A stretch of DNA of 64,000 nucleotides from Variovorax sp. J2L1-78 (GCF_030317205.1 NZ_JASZYB010000002.1:858501-922500), one strand, 5' to 3'; shown: positions 7,027-15,896, numbered from the stretch's first letter. Notes: generated from the letters alone by a model not told the origin. Numbers and translations: made by a program.

Positions 7027-8809
7027 GCGCCTCGCACAGCGCCGGGCTGTCGATGTCGCAGGCGAGCAGCCGTGCCGCCGCGGCACTGGCGCCGTCGCCC
7101 AGCGCGGCGCGGTGCAGGTGGGCGCGCACGGTGAAGTCGCGCATGCCGCTGCGCGCCGCGAGCTGCAGCATCTCGTCGATCCATGCGCCGGCCTGCGGCA
7201 GCGACTGGCGGGCCGCCAGCCCGCACAGCGCGTCGAGCGCATGGCATTTGCCCCACAGGTAGGCATCGGGCAGGCGCATGCAACGTGCGATGGCGTCCGT
7301 CAGGGTCTCGACGGCGCGTGCCGTCTCGCCCCGTGCGATGGCCACGCAACCCAGGCCGCGGCCCGCGATGCCTTCCCAGCAGGGGTCGCCGAGCTGGCAG
7401 CCGAGCGCGAACGCGTGCTCGAAGCGGTCCGACGCGGCGGCCACGTCGCCGCGCTGCAGATCGATTTCCGCGCGCAGCGATTCCGGCCAGGGCAGGAAGG
7501 CGGTCCAGCGGGACTGCGCCATGGCGATCGAACGGTCCAGCGCCTCGGCCGCGGCGTCCAGTTCGCCATGCAGCATCAGCGCGCGCCCCGACATCGACAG
7601 CGCATAGGCCAGCTGCCTGGGTTCGCCGATGCCGTTGGAGAAGGCCACGGCATCGAACAGCATCGCGATCGCCTCGGGGTAGTGCGCGGTGTCGCTGAGC
7701 GTCGCGCCGTGCACGATCGCGATGCGGCCCTGTTCGGCCCGGTCATCGCCGGCCAGGGGCCGTGCGCGCGCGAGCCAGACCTGCGCCCGTTCGTAGCGTC
7801 CGCGCAGGAACTCGACGTAGCCGAGCTCGCGGCAGGCGGCGGCCGCCAGCGGCGGCGAGGCGTCCTGCCCTACCGCCAAGGCCTCGTGCAGCGCGGTCGC
7901 ACCTTCTTCGTCGTGGCCGCGGGCGGCGTGCACCAGCGCGCCGCCCAGGGCCAGGCGGGCGCGGGTGCGCAGCACCGGGTCGCCGGTGTGGTCCGCTTCG
8001 ACGATGGCGCGCCGGAGGCACTGCAGGCCGGCGTCGAGTGCACCGGCGCCGATGGCGGCCTCGCCCGCTTCGAGCTGGGCGAGCGCAGCGACGCGGCCGG
8101 TCGCCGGCCGCGCAGTGGGCAGGGCCGTGACGGTGCGCGCCGCGGCCTCCAGCGTGGCGCCGGGTTCGATGCCGAGCTCGCGCCGGAACAGTTCGCGGCA
8201 CGCCGCGGCCTGGCGGGCCGCGCCGACACCGTCGCCCGCGGCGGCCAGGCTGCGAACGAGCAAGGCCTGGAAGTTCTCGTCCAGCGGATTTCGGCGCACC
8301 AGGCGCGCAGCCAGGTCGGCGGCTTCGCCGGCCGCGCCGTTCGCCAGGCGTGTCAGCGCGGCTTCGCGCAGCACCGCCTCGGCCGTGGCCTGGAGATGGC
8401 GCCGCTCGGTCGCCAGCCAGACCTCGAAGGACGGGCTGCTGGCGAAGCCCATGCCTTCGAGCAGTTCGCGTCCCAGGCCCGGGACCGCCAGCGCCTGCGC
8501 AGAGTCGCCCTGGGTCAGGGCCTCGACATCGACATAGCGTTCGGGGTCGGGCGACAGCGTCGGCACGTTGCCGCGCAGGCCCGGGTCGCCGAGCAGGCGC
8601 CGCAGCTCGCTCAGGTTCCAGCGCAGCGCGGCCAGCGGGTCCTCGGCGTCTTCGAAGAGCAGCTCGGCGAGGTGCTGGCGCGTCGCGCGGGTGTCGCTTC
8701 GGAGCAGGTAGGCGAGCAGCGCCCAGACCTTGAGGCCGCGCGGCGCGGGCACCGCACGGCCGTCGCGTTCCACACGCGGCGCGCCGAGGAGATGGATCGC
8801 GAGGCCCAT
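6965..8809 (-). CDS. BTAD-domain transcriptional activator (SARP-like), large
   Basis: This 614-aa protein begins with an OmpR-type winged helix found in SARP/AfsR regulators (residues 1-90; ALRWNLSELRRLLGD is characteristic). A bacterial transcriptional activation domain follows (about 100-240; ending in CRELFRRELGIEPGATLE). The remaining 370 residues are tetratricopeptide-like helices rich in Ala, Leu and Arg with repeated ARARLALGGAL-type pairs. There is no NB-ARC ATPase loop, unlike AfsR. The family is common in actinomycetes and appears in Burkholderiales as single large regulators of secondary or stress functions. Its 3' end overlaps the SnoaL-like gene on the other strand. The target is unknown; the nearest genes are a DUF4242 protein and a flavin reductase on the same strand. 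Confidence 0.82.
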   Translation of the reverse strand: MGLAIHLLGAPRVERDGRAVPAPRGLKVWALLAYLLRSDTRATRQHLAELLFEDAEDPLAALRWNLSELRRLLGDPGLRGNVPTLSPDPERYVDVEALTQGDSAQALAVPGLGRELLEGMGFASSPSFEVWLATERRHLQATAEAVLREAALTRLANGAAGEAADLAARLVRRNPLDENFQALLVRSLAAAGDGVGAARQAAACRELFRRELGIEPGATLEAAARTVTALPTARPATGRVAALAQLEAGEAAIGAGALDAGLQCLRRAIVEADHTGDPVLRTRARLALGGALVHAARGHDEEGATALHEALAVGQDASPPLAAAACRELGYVEFLRGRYERAQVWLARARPLAGDDRAEQGRIAIVHGATLSDTAHYPEAIAMLFDAVAFSNGIGEPRQLAYALSMSGRALMLHGELDAAAEALDRSIAMAQSRWTAFLPWPESLRAEIDLQRGDVAAASDRFEHAFALGCQLGDPCWEGIAGRGLGCVAIARGETARAVETLTDAIARCMRLPDAYLWGKCHALDALCGLAARQSLPQAGAWIDEMLQLAARSGMRDFTVRAHLHRAALGDGASAAAARLLACDIDSPALCEALNPAGRPSRPPPYRAPPAAA

Positions 8810-8852
8810 GGCCCGATGGTCGCGCGCGTGCCCGCAGGCTGCAAGCGCGGGC

Positions 8853-9128
8853 TCAGGCCTCGGCGGTGGTCGGGCCGATGACGTTCACGACCCGTGCCAC
8901 CTGCGTGGCCGGAAAGCCGCCGCGCCGGGCATGTTCGCGCACGAGGTCTTCGTGGACCGCGTTGTAGATGCAGTACATCTTGTCGGCCGTCACATAGCTG
9001 TGCACCCACTGCACGTCGCTGCCCAGCGCCTGCAGCACGGCGCAGGATTTCTGGGAGACGGCTTGCAGTTCGTCGGCCTTGAGTTCACCGAGGCCGGGGA
9101 TGTCGCGTTCGATCACGAATTGAGGCAT
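8853..9128 (-). CDS. DUF4242 domain-containing protein, 91 aa
   Basis: This compact ferredoxin-like alpha/beta protein starts MPQFVIERDIPGLGELKADE, with the family's central VQWVHSYVTADKMYCIYNA strand-helix containing one cysteine and EHARRGGFPATQV near the end. Those segments are diagnostic of the small DUF4242 family (nickel- or metal-related function suggested for some members, unproven). The start at 9128 is chosen because upstream codons only continue an antisense artefact of the flavin reductase region. It lies 43 bp upstream of the BTAD gene on the same strand, so it may be cotranscribed with it. Confidence 0.8.
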   Translation of the reverse strand: MPQFVIERDIPGLGELKADELQAVSQKSCAVLQALGSDVQWVHSYVTADKMYCIYNAVHEDLVREHARRGGFPATQVARVVNVIGPTTAEA

Positions 9129-9211
9129 GGCAGTTCCTTGAAGTGAAGAGGAGCTGCCCAGGTTAGGCACGGCCCGTGTGAGCGAGCGTGTGATGGAACG
9201 GCCGTTCGCGC

Positions 9212-9787
9212 TCAGGCGTGGCGCGCCTTCAGCACGCCCCCGGCGCGTACGAAATTCCCGGCGCCGAGGTGGTGGATCGTCTGCAGGTCGCCGTTGTCGT
9301 CGCGGAAGGACCAGTGCCCGTCCGAGAAGATGCGCGCATCGGCCGCGGCGGCCACCACTTCCGCGAAGCAGGTGTCGTAGGCGTCCTCGGTGTGGCGCTC
9401 GGGGATCAGGCGGCATTCGAGCCAGGCGGCGCAGCCGGCTTCGATCACCGGCAGGCCGAGCACCGGGCCCTGTGCGACCTCGATGCCGTGCTGCGCGAAC
9501 TTGTCGGTCGTCCGGCCGCTGACGCTGCCGACAGCGTAGGTGAGGTCCACCAGCGCGGCGCCGGGGATGCAGATACCGAAGGCGCCGCTGGCTGCCACGA
9601 GCTCACGGGTGAAGGTGCTCTTGTCGATCACGACGGCGATGCGCGGCGGCGTGAATTCGACCGGCATCGACCAGGCCGCCGCCATCACGTTGCGGCGGCC
9701 GCCGTGCGCGCTGGTCACCAGCACGGTCGGTCCGTGGTTGATGAGGCGGCTGGCGTGTTCGAGGGCGACGGGGCGGAAATGGGTCAT
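9212..9787 (-). CDS. Flavin reductase-like domain protein (FMN-binding split barrel)
   Basis: This 191-aa protein has the split-barrel flavin reductase layout. It carries an N-terminal strand with GPTVLVTSAHGGRRNVMAAA and a conserved PPRIAVVIDKSTFTRELV that contacts FMN. GAFGICIPGAALVDLTYAVG follows, and the C-terminus has a HHLGAGNFVRAGG strand. Members reduce flavins for partner monooxygenases or act as small flavoproteins. No monooxygenase gene is adjacent. The start is the ATG at 9787 (MTHFRPVALEHA); a GGAG-containing stretch is upstream. Confidence 0.85.
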   Translation of the reverse strand: MTHFRPVALEHASRLINHGPTVLVTSAHGGRRNVMAAAWSMPVEFTPPRIAVVIDKSTFTRELVAASGAFGICIPGAALVDLTYAVGSVSGRTTDKFAQHGIEVAQGPVLGLPVIEAGCAAWLECRLIPERHTEDAYDTCFAEVVAAAADARIFSDGHWSFRDDNGDLQTIHHLGAGNFVRAGGVLKARHA

Positions 9788-9875
9788 GGGACATCTTTCG
9801 GAACAAGGAGAGGGACGCAGCCCGCGTCGGACGTGCGACGATGCCATGGGTCCGCCGCCCTTGCAGCCACACGCC

Positions 9876-11378
9876 ATGGAAATCGAGTTCAAGTTCCACA
9901 TCCCCGCCGAGCGCCTGAAGACGCTCGAAGCCGCCGTGCGCCGCGCGCCGGTGCAGCGCACCCGTCTGCGGGCGCGCTATTTCGACACGGCGAACGGCAC
10001 GCTGGCCGCGCACGGCGCCGTGCTCCGGCTGCGCCAGGAAGGCCGGCGCTGGGTGCAGACGGCCAAGGCGCTGGGCGAGGGGCCGCTGCACCGCCTGGAG
10101 CACAACGTCGACCTCGGCCTGGCGCGTGCCGGTGCAGCGCCGATGCCCGACGTGCAGCGCCACGCCGGCACGCCGGTCGGCGACACGCTGACGCGGCTGC
10201 TGGCCGACGCGGGCCAGCCGCTCGTCGAGACCTACGGCACCGACATCTGGCGCCTCACGCGCGTGCTGCGCACCCCCGGCGCGGTGGTCGAGCTGGCGCT
10301 GGACACGGGCACCATCACCGCCCACCCGGCCGATGGGGGTACGCCGCGCATGGCCGCCGTCTGCGAGCTGGAGCTGGAGCTGGTGAGCGGCAAGGTCGAG
10401 GGCCTGGTCGCGCTGGCCTATCGCTGGTCGCAGCAGCATCGGCTCTGGTTCGACACGGTGTCCAAGGCCGAGCGGGGCGAGCGGCTGCTGGCCGGCATCG
10501 CGCGCGGCCCGGCGGTGAAGGCCGCGGCCCCCCGCTACGCCACCGGCGACGGTTTTCCGTCGGGGCCGGCGGTGCAGCGGGCGGTGGTCGCCGCCTGCCT
10601 CGCGCAGATCCTGCCGAACGCCAGCGAGGTGGCCGCGGGCAGCGACGAGGCCGAGCACATCCACCAGCTGCGCGTCGGCATCCGCCGCCTGCGCACCGCG
10701 CTGCGCGAACTCGACGCGCTCGGCACGGGTTTCGATCCGGCCTGGGAGGCACCACTGGTGGCGGCCTTCCGCGCACTCGGGGCCCACCGTGACGCGGACA
10801 TCGCGACGGCGGTCGTCGCCCCCGGCCTGCGTGCGGCCGACGCACCGGAGATCACGCTGCCCGCCGACGCGACCGAGGCGCCGTCGCCCGGCACCGTGGT
10901 GCGCAGCCCGGGCTTCCAGGCGGCGCTGATCGGGCTGATCGGCTTCGCGGCGCAGCCGTTGCCGTCCGAGGGCATGGCGCCGGCCGAGGCGCGCCGCCAC
11001 CTGCGGGGGCAGCTGCGCACGCTGCACGACCGCGCATGCAAGGACGGCAAGCGCTTCGACACGCTCGACATCGCCGCGCGGCACGCGGTGCGCAAGCGCC
11101 TCAAGCGGCTGCGCTACCTGGCCGAGTTCGTCGCGCCGCTGTTCGACGCCACCCGGGCCGGGCGCTACCTCGAGCGCCTCACGCCGGCGCAGGACGCGCT
11201 GGGCCGCGCCAACGACGAGCAGGTGGCGCTCGGCGTCTACCGCGCGGCCGCCGCGAGCGATCCGCGCGCCTGGTTCGCGGTCGGCTGGTTGAGCGCAAGG
11301 CAGGCGGAAGGCGTACAGACAAGCCGCCGTGCACTGCGCAAAATGGCCGATGCCCCCCGCTTCTGGAAGAAACGGTAG
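9876..11378 (+). CDS. CYTH and CHAD domain-containing protein
   Basis: This is a 500-aa fusion. Residues 1-200 form a CYTH tunnel domain beginning with the signature ExExK (MEIEFKF), with later charged strands LELELVSGKVEGL. The second half, about 240-500, is a CHAD helical domain with conserved His/Arg motifs HIHQLRVGIRRLRTALREL and HAVRKRLKRLRYLAEF. CYTH domains bind triphosphates and include inorganic triphosphatases; CHAD domains bind polyphosphate. The protein therefore probably works in polyphosphate or triphosphate metabolism, on polyphosphate granules. It is a single gene, with the orphan FecR-like gene 52 bp downstream on the same strand. Confidence 0.9.
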   Translation: MEIEFKFHIPAERLKTLEAAVRRAPVQRTRLRARYFDTANGTLAAHGAVLRLRQEGRRWVQTAKALGEGPLHRLEHNVDLGLARAGAAPMPDVQRHAGTPVGDTLTRLLADAGQPLVETYGTDIWRLTRVLRTPGAVVELALDTGTITAHPADGGTPRMAAVCELELELVSGKVEGLVALAYRWSQQHRLWFDTVSKAERGERLLAGIARGPAVKAAAPRYATGDGFPSGPAVQRAVVAACLAQILPNASEVAAGSDEAEHIHQLRVGIRRLRTALRELDALGTGFDPAWEAPLVAAFRALGAHRDADIATAVVAPGLRAADAPEITLPADATEAPSPGTVVRSPGFQAALIGLIGFAAQPLPSEGMAPAEARRHLRGQLRTLHDRACKDGKRFDTLDIAARHAVRKRLKRLRYLAEFVAPLFDATRAGRYLERLTPAQDALGRANDEQVALGVYRAAAASDPRAWFAVGWLSARQAEGVQTSRRALRKMADAPRFWKKR

Positions 11379-11430
11379 CGGGCCTGCCGGCGCCGCCGCC
11401 CGCCCCTGGTCCGCGTTTCGTCGAGCTCGT

Positions 11431-12378
11431 ATGAACCCTCTCTCCGATTTCTGGAAGAAAAAGAACCCGGGTCGGCCACCGGCCGCCCCCCGGGATGCTG
11501 CGCCCGCCGCCGCGCCGGACCCGGCCACGGAGCAGCCCCCGGCGTCACCCCGGTGGCACAGCTACGACTACGAGCCGCCCGCGACCGTCTTCGTCGGTGT
11601 GCCGAAGCTGGGCGAGGTCGAGGCGCTGGCCGGCACGCGCGCCGGCCGGCCGGCACTGGCGGCCGCCGTGGTGCTGGCGGTGACGGCCGGCCTGTGGTGG
11701 TCGAACGAGCGCTTCGACGCGGAGACCGGCGTCGGCGAAAGCCGAACCATGCGTCTGGCCGACGGCAGCCAGCTGCAGCTGGACACCGACACCGCCGTGG
11801 ACATCGAGGTCGGGGGCAGGGAGCGCCGCGTCGGTCTGGCGCGCGGCGGGATCTATGTCGAGACGACCTCGGTGGCGCCGCGCCCGCTGCTGATCGACGC
11901 GAGCATCGGGCAGGTGCGGGTGCACGACGGCGCGCTGTCGGTGCGGCGCGACCGCGACGGCAGCGTGGCCGTCGCGGTCGAGCGCGGCGAGGCCGAGGTC
12001 GTGGGCACCGCGCTGGACGAACCCGCCGTGCTGCGCGCAGGGGACGTCCTGCGCTTCGACCGGCGCGTGCACTCGGGTGTTCGGCATGAGGAGGCGCCGC
12101 GCGCACTGGCCTGGCGCCAGGGCGAACTCCAGTTCGAGAACGAGGCGCTGGGCCGGGTGATGGACGAGGTGCGCCGCTACGACCGGCGCCTCTGGTACGG
12201 ACCGGTGGGTGTGGTGGCCGAGACGCGGCTGAGCACCGTGGTGGCCTTCGACCACATCGACGATTGGCTCGACACGCTGCCCCAGACCCTGCCGCTGGAC
12301 ATCGTCCGCGTCGGCCCGGTGGTCTGGGCCCGCGAGCGCGGGGCGCCGGCGGCGCGGCCTGCCGAGGCCTTGCGCTGA
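11431..12378 (+). CDS. FecR-like membrane protein without sigma factor partner
   Basis: This is a 315-aa protein. Residues 1-75 are a Pro/Ala-rich, probably disordered cytoplasmic part. One membrane segment follows at about 78-92 (PALAAAVVLAVTAGLWW). Then comes a FecR-type beta-helical periplasmic domain (TMRLADGSQLQLDTDTAVDI, RGGIYVETT, SIGQVRVHDGALSV) and a C-terminal STN/DUF4974-like part (GELQFENEALGRVMDEVRRY). The usual FecR N-terminal anti-sigma helices (DUF4880) are missing. No FecI sigma factor or TonB receptor lies nearby. It may therefore regulate a distant sigma factor or serve another signalling role. The start at MNPLSDFW is chosen because the upstream in-frame codons overlap the CHAD gene. 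Confidence 0.75.
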   Translation: MNPLSDFWKKKNPGRPPAAPRDAAPAAAPDPATEQPPASPRWHSYDYEPPATVFVGVPKLGEVEALAGTRAGRPALAAAVVLAVTAGLWWSNERFDAETGVGESRTMRLADGSQLQLDTDTAVDIEVGGRERRVGLARGGIYVETTSVAPRPLLIDASIGQVRVHDGALSVRRDRDGSVAVAVERGEAEVVGTALDEPAVLRAGDVLRFDRRVHSGVRHEEAPRALAWRQGELQFENEALGRVMDEVRRYDRRLWYGPVGVVAETRLSTVVAFDHIDDWLDTLPQTLPLDIVRVGPVVWARERGAPAARPAEALR

Positions 12379-12483
12379 GGCCGGGGCGGCGCGGTCCCCG
12401 CCTACTTCAGCTTCCGCGCTTGGCGCATCGGCGGCGCCGTCCGGGCATTCACAGTGGCCCCATTTTCTCGCGATGGTCGCCCC

Positions 12484-13641
12484 ATGAAGTCCTCCCAACT
12501 CATCCATCTCTGCCGGAAGGCCGTCAACGCCTGGATCGACGACTTCGCGCCCAGCATGGGCGCCTCGATCTCGTACTACACGGTGTTCTCGCTGGCGCCG
12601 CTGCTGGTGATCGTGATCGCCATCGCCGGCGCGATCTTCGGGCGCGAGGCGGTGCAGGGCGAGATCGTCTCGCAGCTGCAGGGGCTGATCGGCCGCGACG
12701 GCGCGCTCGCGGTGCAGGGCATGATCCAGAGCGCCAGCGAGCCCGGCAAGGGGCTGGTGGCCGGCGGCATCAGCATCGTGGTGCTGCTGGTCGGCGCGAC
12801 CACCGTGTTCGCCGAGCTGCAGAGTTCGCTCGACCGCATCTGGCACGTGCCCGAGGCCGAGAAGCCGAGCGGTGTGTGGGCGGTGCTGCGGGCACGCGTG
12901 CTGTCTTTCGGGCTGATCCTGGGGCTCGTCTTCCTGCTGATGGTGTCGTTGCTCGTCAGCGCCGCGGTGGCCGCCTTCGGCAGCTGGGCCGGCGGGCTGA
13001 TGCCGGGGTCGGAAGTCCTGCTGCTGGTGCTGAACACCGCGATCTCGGTGGGCATCACCACCGTGCTCTTCGCGATGATCTACAAGCTGATGCCGACCGC
13101 CCGCATCGCCTGGCGCGACGTGTGGGTGGGCGCCATCGTGACGGCCGTGCTCTTCGAGGTCGGCAAGACGCTGATCGGCCTGTACCTCGGCAAGAGCGGC
13201 GTGGCCGAGACCTTCGCCGCGGCGGGCTCGCTGGTGGTGCTGCTGGCCTGGGTTTACTACGCCGCGCAGGTGTTCCTGCTGGGCGCCGAGTTCACCAAGG
13301 TGTATGCCGACGAGCACGGCTCGGTGGCCGGCGCCAAGGCGGTCGCCAGCACGCAGGCCACGGCAGCGGCCGCCGAGGCGGGCACCGACGCCGCACCGGC
13401 CGCCGTGGCCGCCGGCGCGGTGCCCCCCGCCGGCACGCGCCCGCGTGCCACGACGGCGCGGCTGGCGAGGACGGCATCGATGCAACGCAGCATCGAGCGC
13501 CGCATGCACACCGCCTCGGCCACGCTGGTGCGCCAGGTGCTGCTGCTCGCGGTGGCGACGGTCGCGAGCGCGGCCGTCACGCGCTGGCAGAAGCGCCAGC
13601 GCCGGGCCGCCAGGCAGGGCCGGCGCGGCGTGCGCGCCTGA
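12484..13641 (+). CDS. YihY/virulence factor BrkB family membrane protein
   Basis: This 385-aa protein has the conserved YihY core: an amphipathic start, then DFAPSMGASISYYTVFSLAP at about 20-40 leading into the first membrane helix, and five to six hydrophobic segments up to residue 280. FAELQSSLDRIWHV and LGAEFTKVYADEHGS are conserved at the end of the core. After residue 285 there is an unusual 100-residue tail rich in Ala, Thr and Arg, with a short hydrophobic stretch (LVRQVLLLAVATVASAAV) and a basic end. The family's biochemical function is not settled (an RNase BN annotation was withdrawn). It converges on the Lrp-type regulator gene through a shared hairpin. Confidence 0.9.
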   Translation: MKSSQLIHLCRKAVNAWIDDFAPSMGASISYYTVFSLAPLLVIVIAIAGAIFGREAVQGEIVSQLQGLIGRDGALAVQGMIQSASEPGKGLVAGGISIVVLLVGATTVFAELQSSLDRIWHVPEAEKPSGVWAVLRARVLSFGLILGLVFLLMVSLLVSAAVAAFGSWAGGLMPGSEVLLLVLNTAISVGITTVLFAMIYKLMPTARIAWRDVWVGAIVTAVLFEVGKTLIGLYLGKSGVAETFAAAGSLVVLLAWVYYAAQVFLLGAEFTKVYADEHGSVAGAKAVASTQATAAAAEAGTDAAPAAVAAGAVPPAGTRPRATTARLARTASMQRSIERRMHTASATLVRQVLLLAVATVASAAVTRWQKRQRRAARQGRRGVRA

Positions 13642-13648
13642 GGCGGAG

Positions 13649-13680
13649 GCGAAGGCGGTTCGCTACTTCGGCGCCTTCGC
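13649..13680. terminator. Convergent-gene hairpin (GCGAAGGCG / CGCCTTCGC)
   Basis: GCGAAGGCG at 13649-13657 pairs perfectly with CGCCTTCGC at 13672-13680. The stop codon of the convergent Lrp-type gene (13663-13665) lies in the loop. There is no T-tract. Core sequence and placement match the hairpin at 485-512. Confidence 0.4.
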
Positions 13681-14118
13681 GGCGCGCACGGTCGCGTGCT
13701 TGCGCACCGGGCTCGACAGCACCAGCGACGTGGTCACCGCGCCATCCACCGCCAGGGCATCCACCACGCGCTCCAGGTCGGCCGGCTCGGCGATGGCGCA
13801 CCGCACGACGAAGCAATCCGCACCGGTCACGCGATCGGCGCTCAGCACCTCGGGCATGGCCTCGAACAGCGCCAGGTAGCGGGCGATGCACGCGTGGGTG
13901 GTCTCGATGCGGACGATGGCCTCCAGGCCCACGCCCAGGGCGCGCAGGTTGACGCGCGCGCCGTAGCCTTCGATGACGCCGGCGCTCTCGAGCTTGCGCA
14001 CGCGCTCGCTCATGGCCGGTTGCGAGAGCCCGATGCGCTTGCCGAGCGCCGCCAGGCTCTGGCGCGCATCGGTCTGCAGGGCTTCCAGGATCAGGCGATC
14101 CTTCTTGTCGATGTTCAT
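13663..14118 (-). CDS. Lrp/AsnC family transcriptional regulator
   Basis: This is a 151-aa protein of normal Lrp length. An N-terminal helix-turn-helix (residues 5-60; DKKDRLILEALQTDARQSLA and GLSQPAMSERVRKLESAGVI) is followed by a RAM ligand-binding domain (about 70-140; GADCFVVRCAIAEPADLERV, then VSSPV-like end). Such regulators respond to amino acids. It is divergent from a glutathione S-transferase-like gene with a 123-bp gap and may control it. The C-terminus is basic (KHATVRAAKAPK). Confidence 0.93.
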   Translation of the reverse strand: MNIDKKDRLILEALQTDARQSLAALGKRIGLSQPAMSERVRKLESAGVIEGYGARVNLRALGVGLEAIVRIETTHACIARYLALFEAMPEVLSADRVTGADCFVVRCAIAEPADLERVVDALAVDGAVTTSLVLSSPVRKHATVRAAKAPK

Positions 14119-14241
14119 GGGAGGGGTGATGGGGTCTCGGTGCCGATGAGCGATCGGTTGGCACGGCGGATTTTCGATGAGTCGCCATTCGTCCATTGCC
14201 CGTGCGCCGCTATCGTGGCCCGACCTCATCCTGGAGAACCC

Positions 14242-14850
14242 ATGCAACTCGTCGGAATGCTCGACTCCCCCTACGTGCGGCGCGCCGCGATCTCGCTGCG
14301 GCTGCTGGGCCTGCTCTTCGAGCACCGGCCGATCTCGGTGTTCAGCACCTTCGAGCAGTTCCGCGCGATCAACCCGGTGGTGAAGGCCCCGACGCTGGTC
14401 TGCGACGACGGCACGGTGCTGATGGATTCGACGCTGATCATCGACCATGCCGAGACGGTGGCCGGGCGCCGCCTGACGCCCGCCGATGCCGCCGGCCGGC
14501 TGCGCGACCTGCGCCTCACCGGGCTGGCACTGGCGGCCTGCGAGAAGACCGTGCAGATCGTCTACGAACGAAATCTGCGGCCGGCCGAGAAGCAGCACCA
14601 GCCCTGGCTCGACCGGGTGCAGGGCCAGCTCGCCGCGGCCTGTGCGGCGCTGGAGCAGGAACTGGCGGCCGCCCCGCTGTCGGCCGAGCCGCAGGCCATG
14701 ACGCAGGCTGGCGTCTCGGCCGCGGTGGCCTGGGCCTTCCTGCAGATGATCCTGCCGGATGCGATCGACCCGGCAACGTGCCCGACGCTGGCCGATTTCT
14801 CGGCCCGTGCGGAACGCACGCCGGCGTTCGAGGCGGCGCCGCAGGTCTGA
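14242..14850 (+). CDS. Glutathione S-transferase family protein
   Basis: This 202-aa protein has an N-terminal thioredoxin-like domain starting MQLVGMLDSPYVRRAAISLR, a conserved cis-proline region NPVVKAPTLVCDDG, and DSTLIIDHAE for the gamma-glutamyl contact. An all-helical C-terminal domain follows. The Ser in DSPYVRR is the likely catalytic position. Members conjugate or reduce electrophiles with glutathione in the cytoplasm. GGAG lies 8 nt before the ATG. It is divergent from the Lrp-type gene. Confidence 0.9.
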   Translation: MQLVGMLDSPYVRRAAISLRLLGLLFEHRPISVFSTFEQFRAINPVVKAPTLVCDDGTVLMDSTLIIDHAETVAGRRLTPADAAGRLRDLRLTGLALAACEKTVQIVYERNLRPAEKQHQPWLDRVQGQLAAACAALEQELAAAPLSAEPQAMTQAGVSAAVAWAFLQMILPDAIDPATCPTLADFSARAERTPAFEAAPQV

Positions 14851-14857
14851 CGCGCGC

Positions 14858-15805
14858 TCAGCCGAGAAAGCGGAGAAGCGCCGGGATCACCTGCTCGGGC
14901 GCTTCCTCCATCAGCCAGTGGCCCGAGCCTTTGACGATCACGCCTTCAACGTTCGTCGCCACCATCTTTCCCTGCTCGATCAGGAAACTGCCGCCGGCCT
15001 TCTCGCCGGAGAGCACCAGCATCGGCATGGGCAGCGGCGTCTTGCCCAGTTCGGCGAATTCCGCCGCGTCGCGCTCGAAGGCCTTGAAGTACTCGAAGCC
15101 GGCGCGCATGCCGCCCGGTTGCGCATAGGCCTTGGCGTAGAGGCGGCGGTCGGCCTCGGGCACCGAGTGCTTCGGGTCGGCCGCGAAGTCGTTCCAGAAG
15201 TGCTCGAAGTAGATGCGCTCGCGGCCTTTGACCAGCGCCAGCGGCGTGGTGCCGTGGAAATGGAAGTGCCACAGGTCGCGCAGCAGCCAGACGTTCTGCC
15301 AGGGGCCGATGCCGGGCAGGAAGGCATCCATGAGCACCACGCGCTCGGTCTCGGCCGGGAACTGCGCGGCGTACGCGTAGGCCACCATCAGGCCGATGTC
15401 GTGGCCGACGATGCTGGCCTTGGCGATGCCGAGCGACTTCACCAGTTCATGGATGTCGACGGCCATGTTCTTCTTCTCGTAGCCGGTCTCGGGCTTGGCC
15501 GAGTCGCCGGCGCCCCGCAGGTCGGGAACGATCACGGTGTGGGTCTTGGCCAGCAGCGGCATCAGCGGGTTCCACATGTGGCCGGTTTCGGCATAGCCGT
15601 GCAGCAGCACGACCGCTGGGCCGCTGCCCCCGATGCGGTAGTGGATGCGCGTGCCGTTGACGTCGGCGAAGCGCGAGCGGAAGCCGGCAACGGCGTCGGT
15701 GGTCGGCGCGGCGTGGGCCGTGCCGCCGAGGGTGAGCGCGGCGCCAAGGCCGGCGGCGCCGGCGATCAGGGCGCGGCGGGTGGGGAGGGGGCTGTCGGTG
15801 GTCAT
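14858..15805 (-). CDS. Exported alpha/beta hydrolase, epoxide hydrolase / haloacetate dehalogenase-like
   Basis: This is a 315-aa protein. The N-terminus PLPTRRALIAGAAGLGAALT is a twin-arginine-like signal ending near HAA at residue 33, so export of the folded protein is likely. The mature part has the alpha/beta hydrolase oxyanion motif LLHGYAETGHMW, and a nucleophile elbow GHDIGLM with Asp136 in place of serine. A C-terminal SGHWLMEEAPEQV supplies the histidine near 297. An Asp nucleophile in GHDxG is typical of epoxide hydrolases and fluoroacetate dehalogenases, which form an ester intermediate. The start at 15805 places the RR at residues 9-10. It is divergent from a LysR gene that may control it. 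Confidence 0.85.
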   Translation of the reverse strand: MTTDSPLPTRRALIAGAAGLGAALTLGGTAHAAPTTDAVAGFRSRFADVNGTRIHYRIGGSGPAVVLLHGYAETGHMWNPLMPLLAKTHTVIVPDLRGAGDSAKPETGYEKKNMAVDIHELVKSLGIAKASIVGHDIGLMVAYAYAAQFPAETERVVLMDAFLPGIGPWQNVWLLRDLWHFHFHGTTPLALVKGRERIYFEHFWNDFAADPKHSVPEADRRLYAKAYAQPGGMRAGFEYFKAFERDAAEFAELGKTPLPMPMLVLSGEKAGGSFLIEQGKMVATNVEGVIVKGSGHWLMEEAPEQVIPALLRFLG

Positions 15806-15896
15806 GGTGCAGGTCCTTTCGGTGGGGTGTTGAAGCGATGGGGTGAATTTAGGATTCAGCTTCGCTTTCAAGAAGGCCCCAAAACTGCTCTACTCG

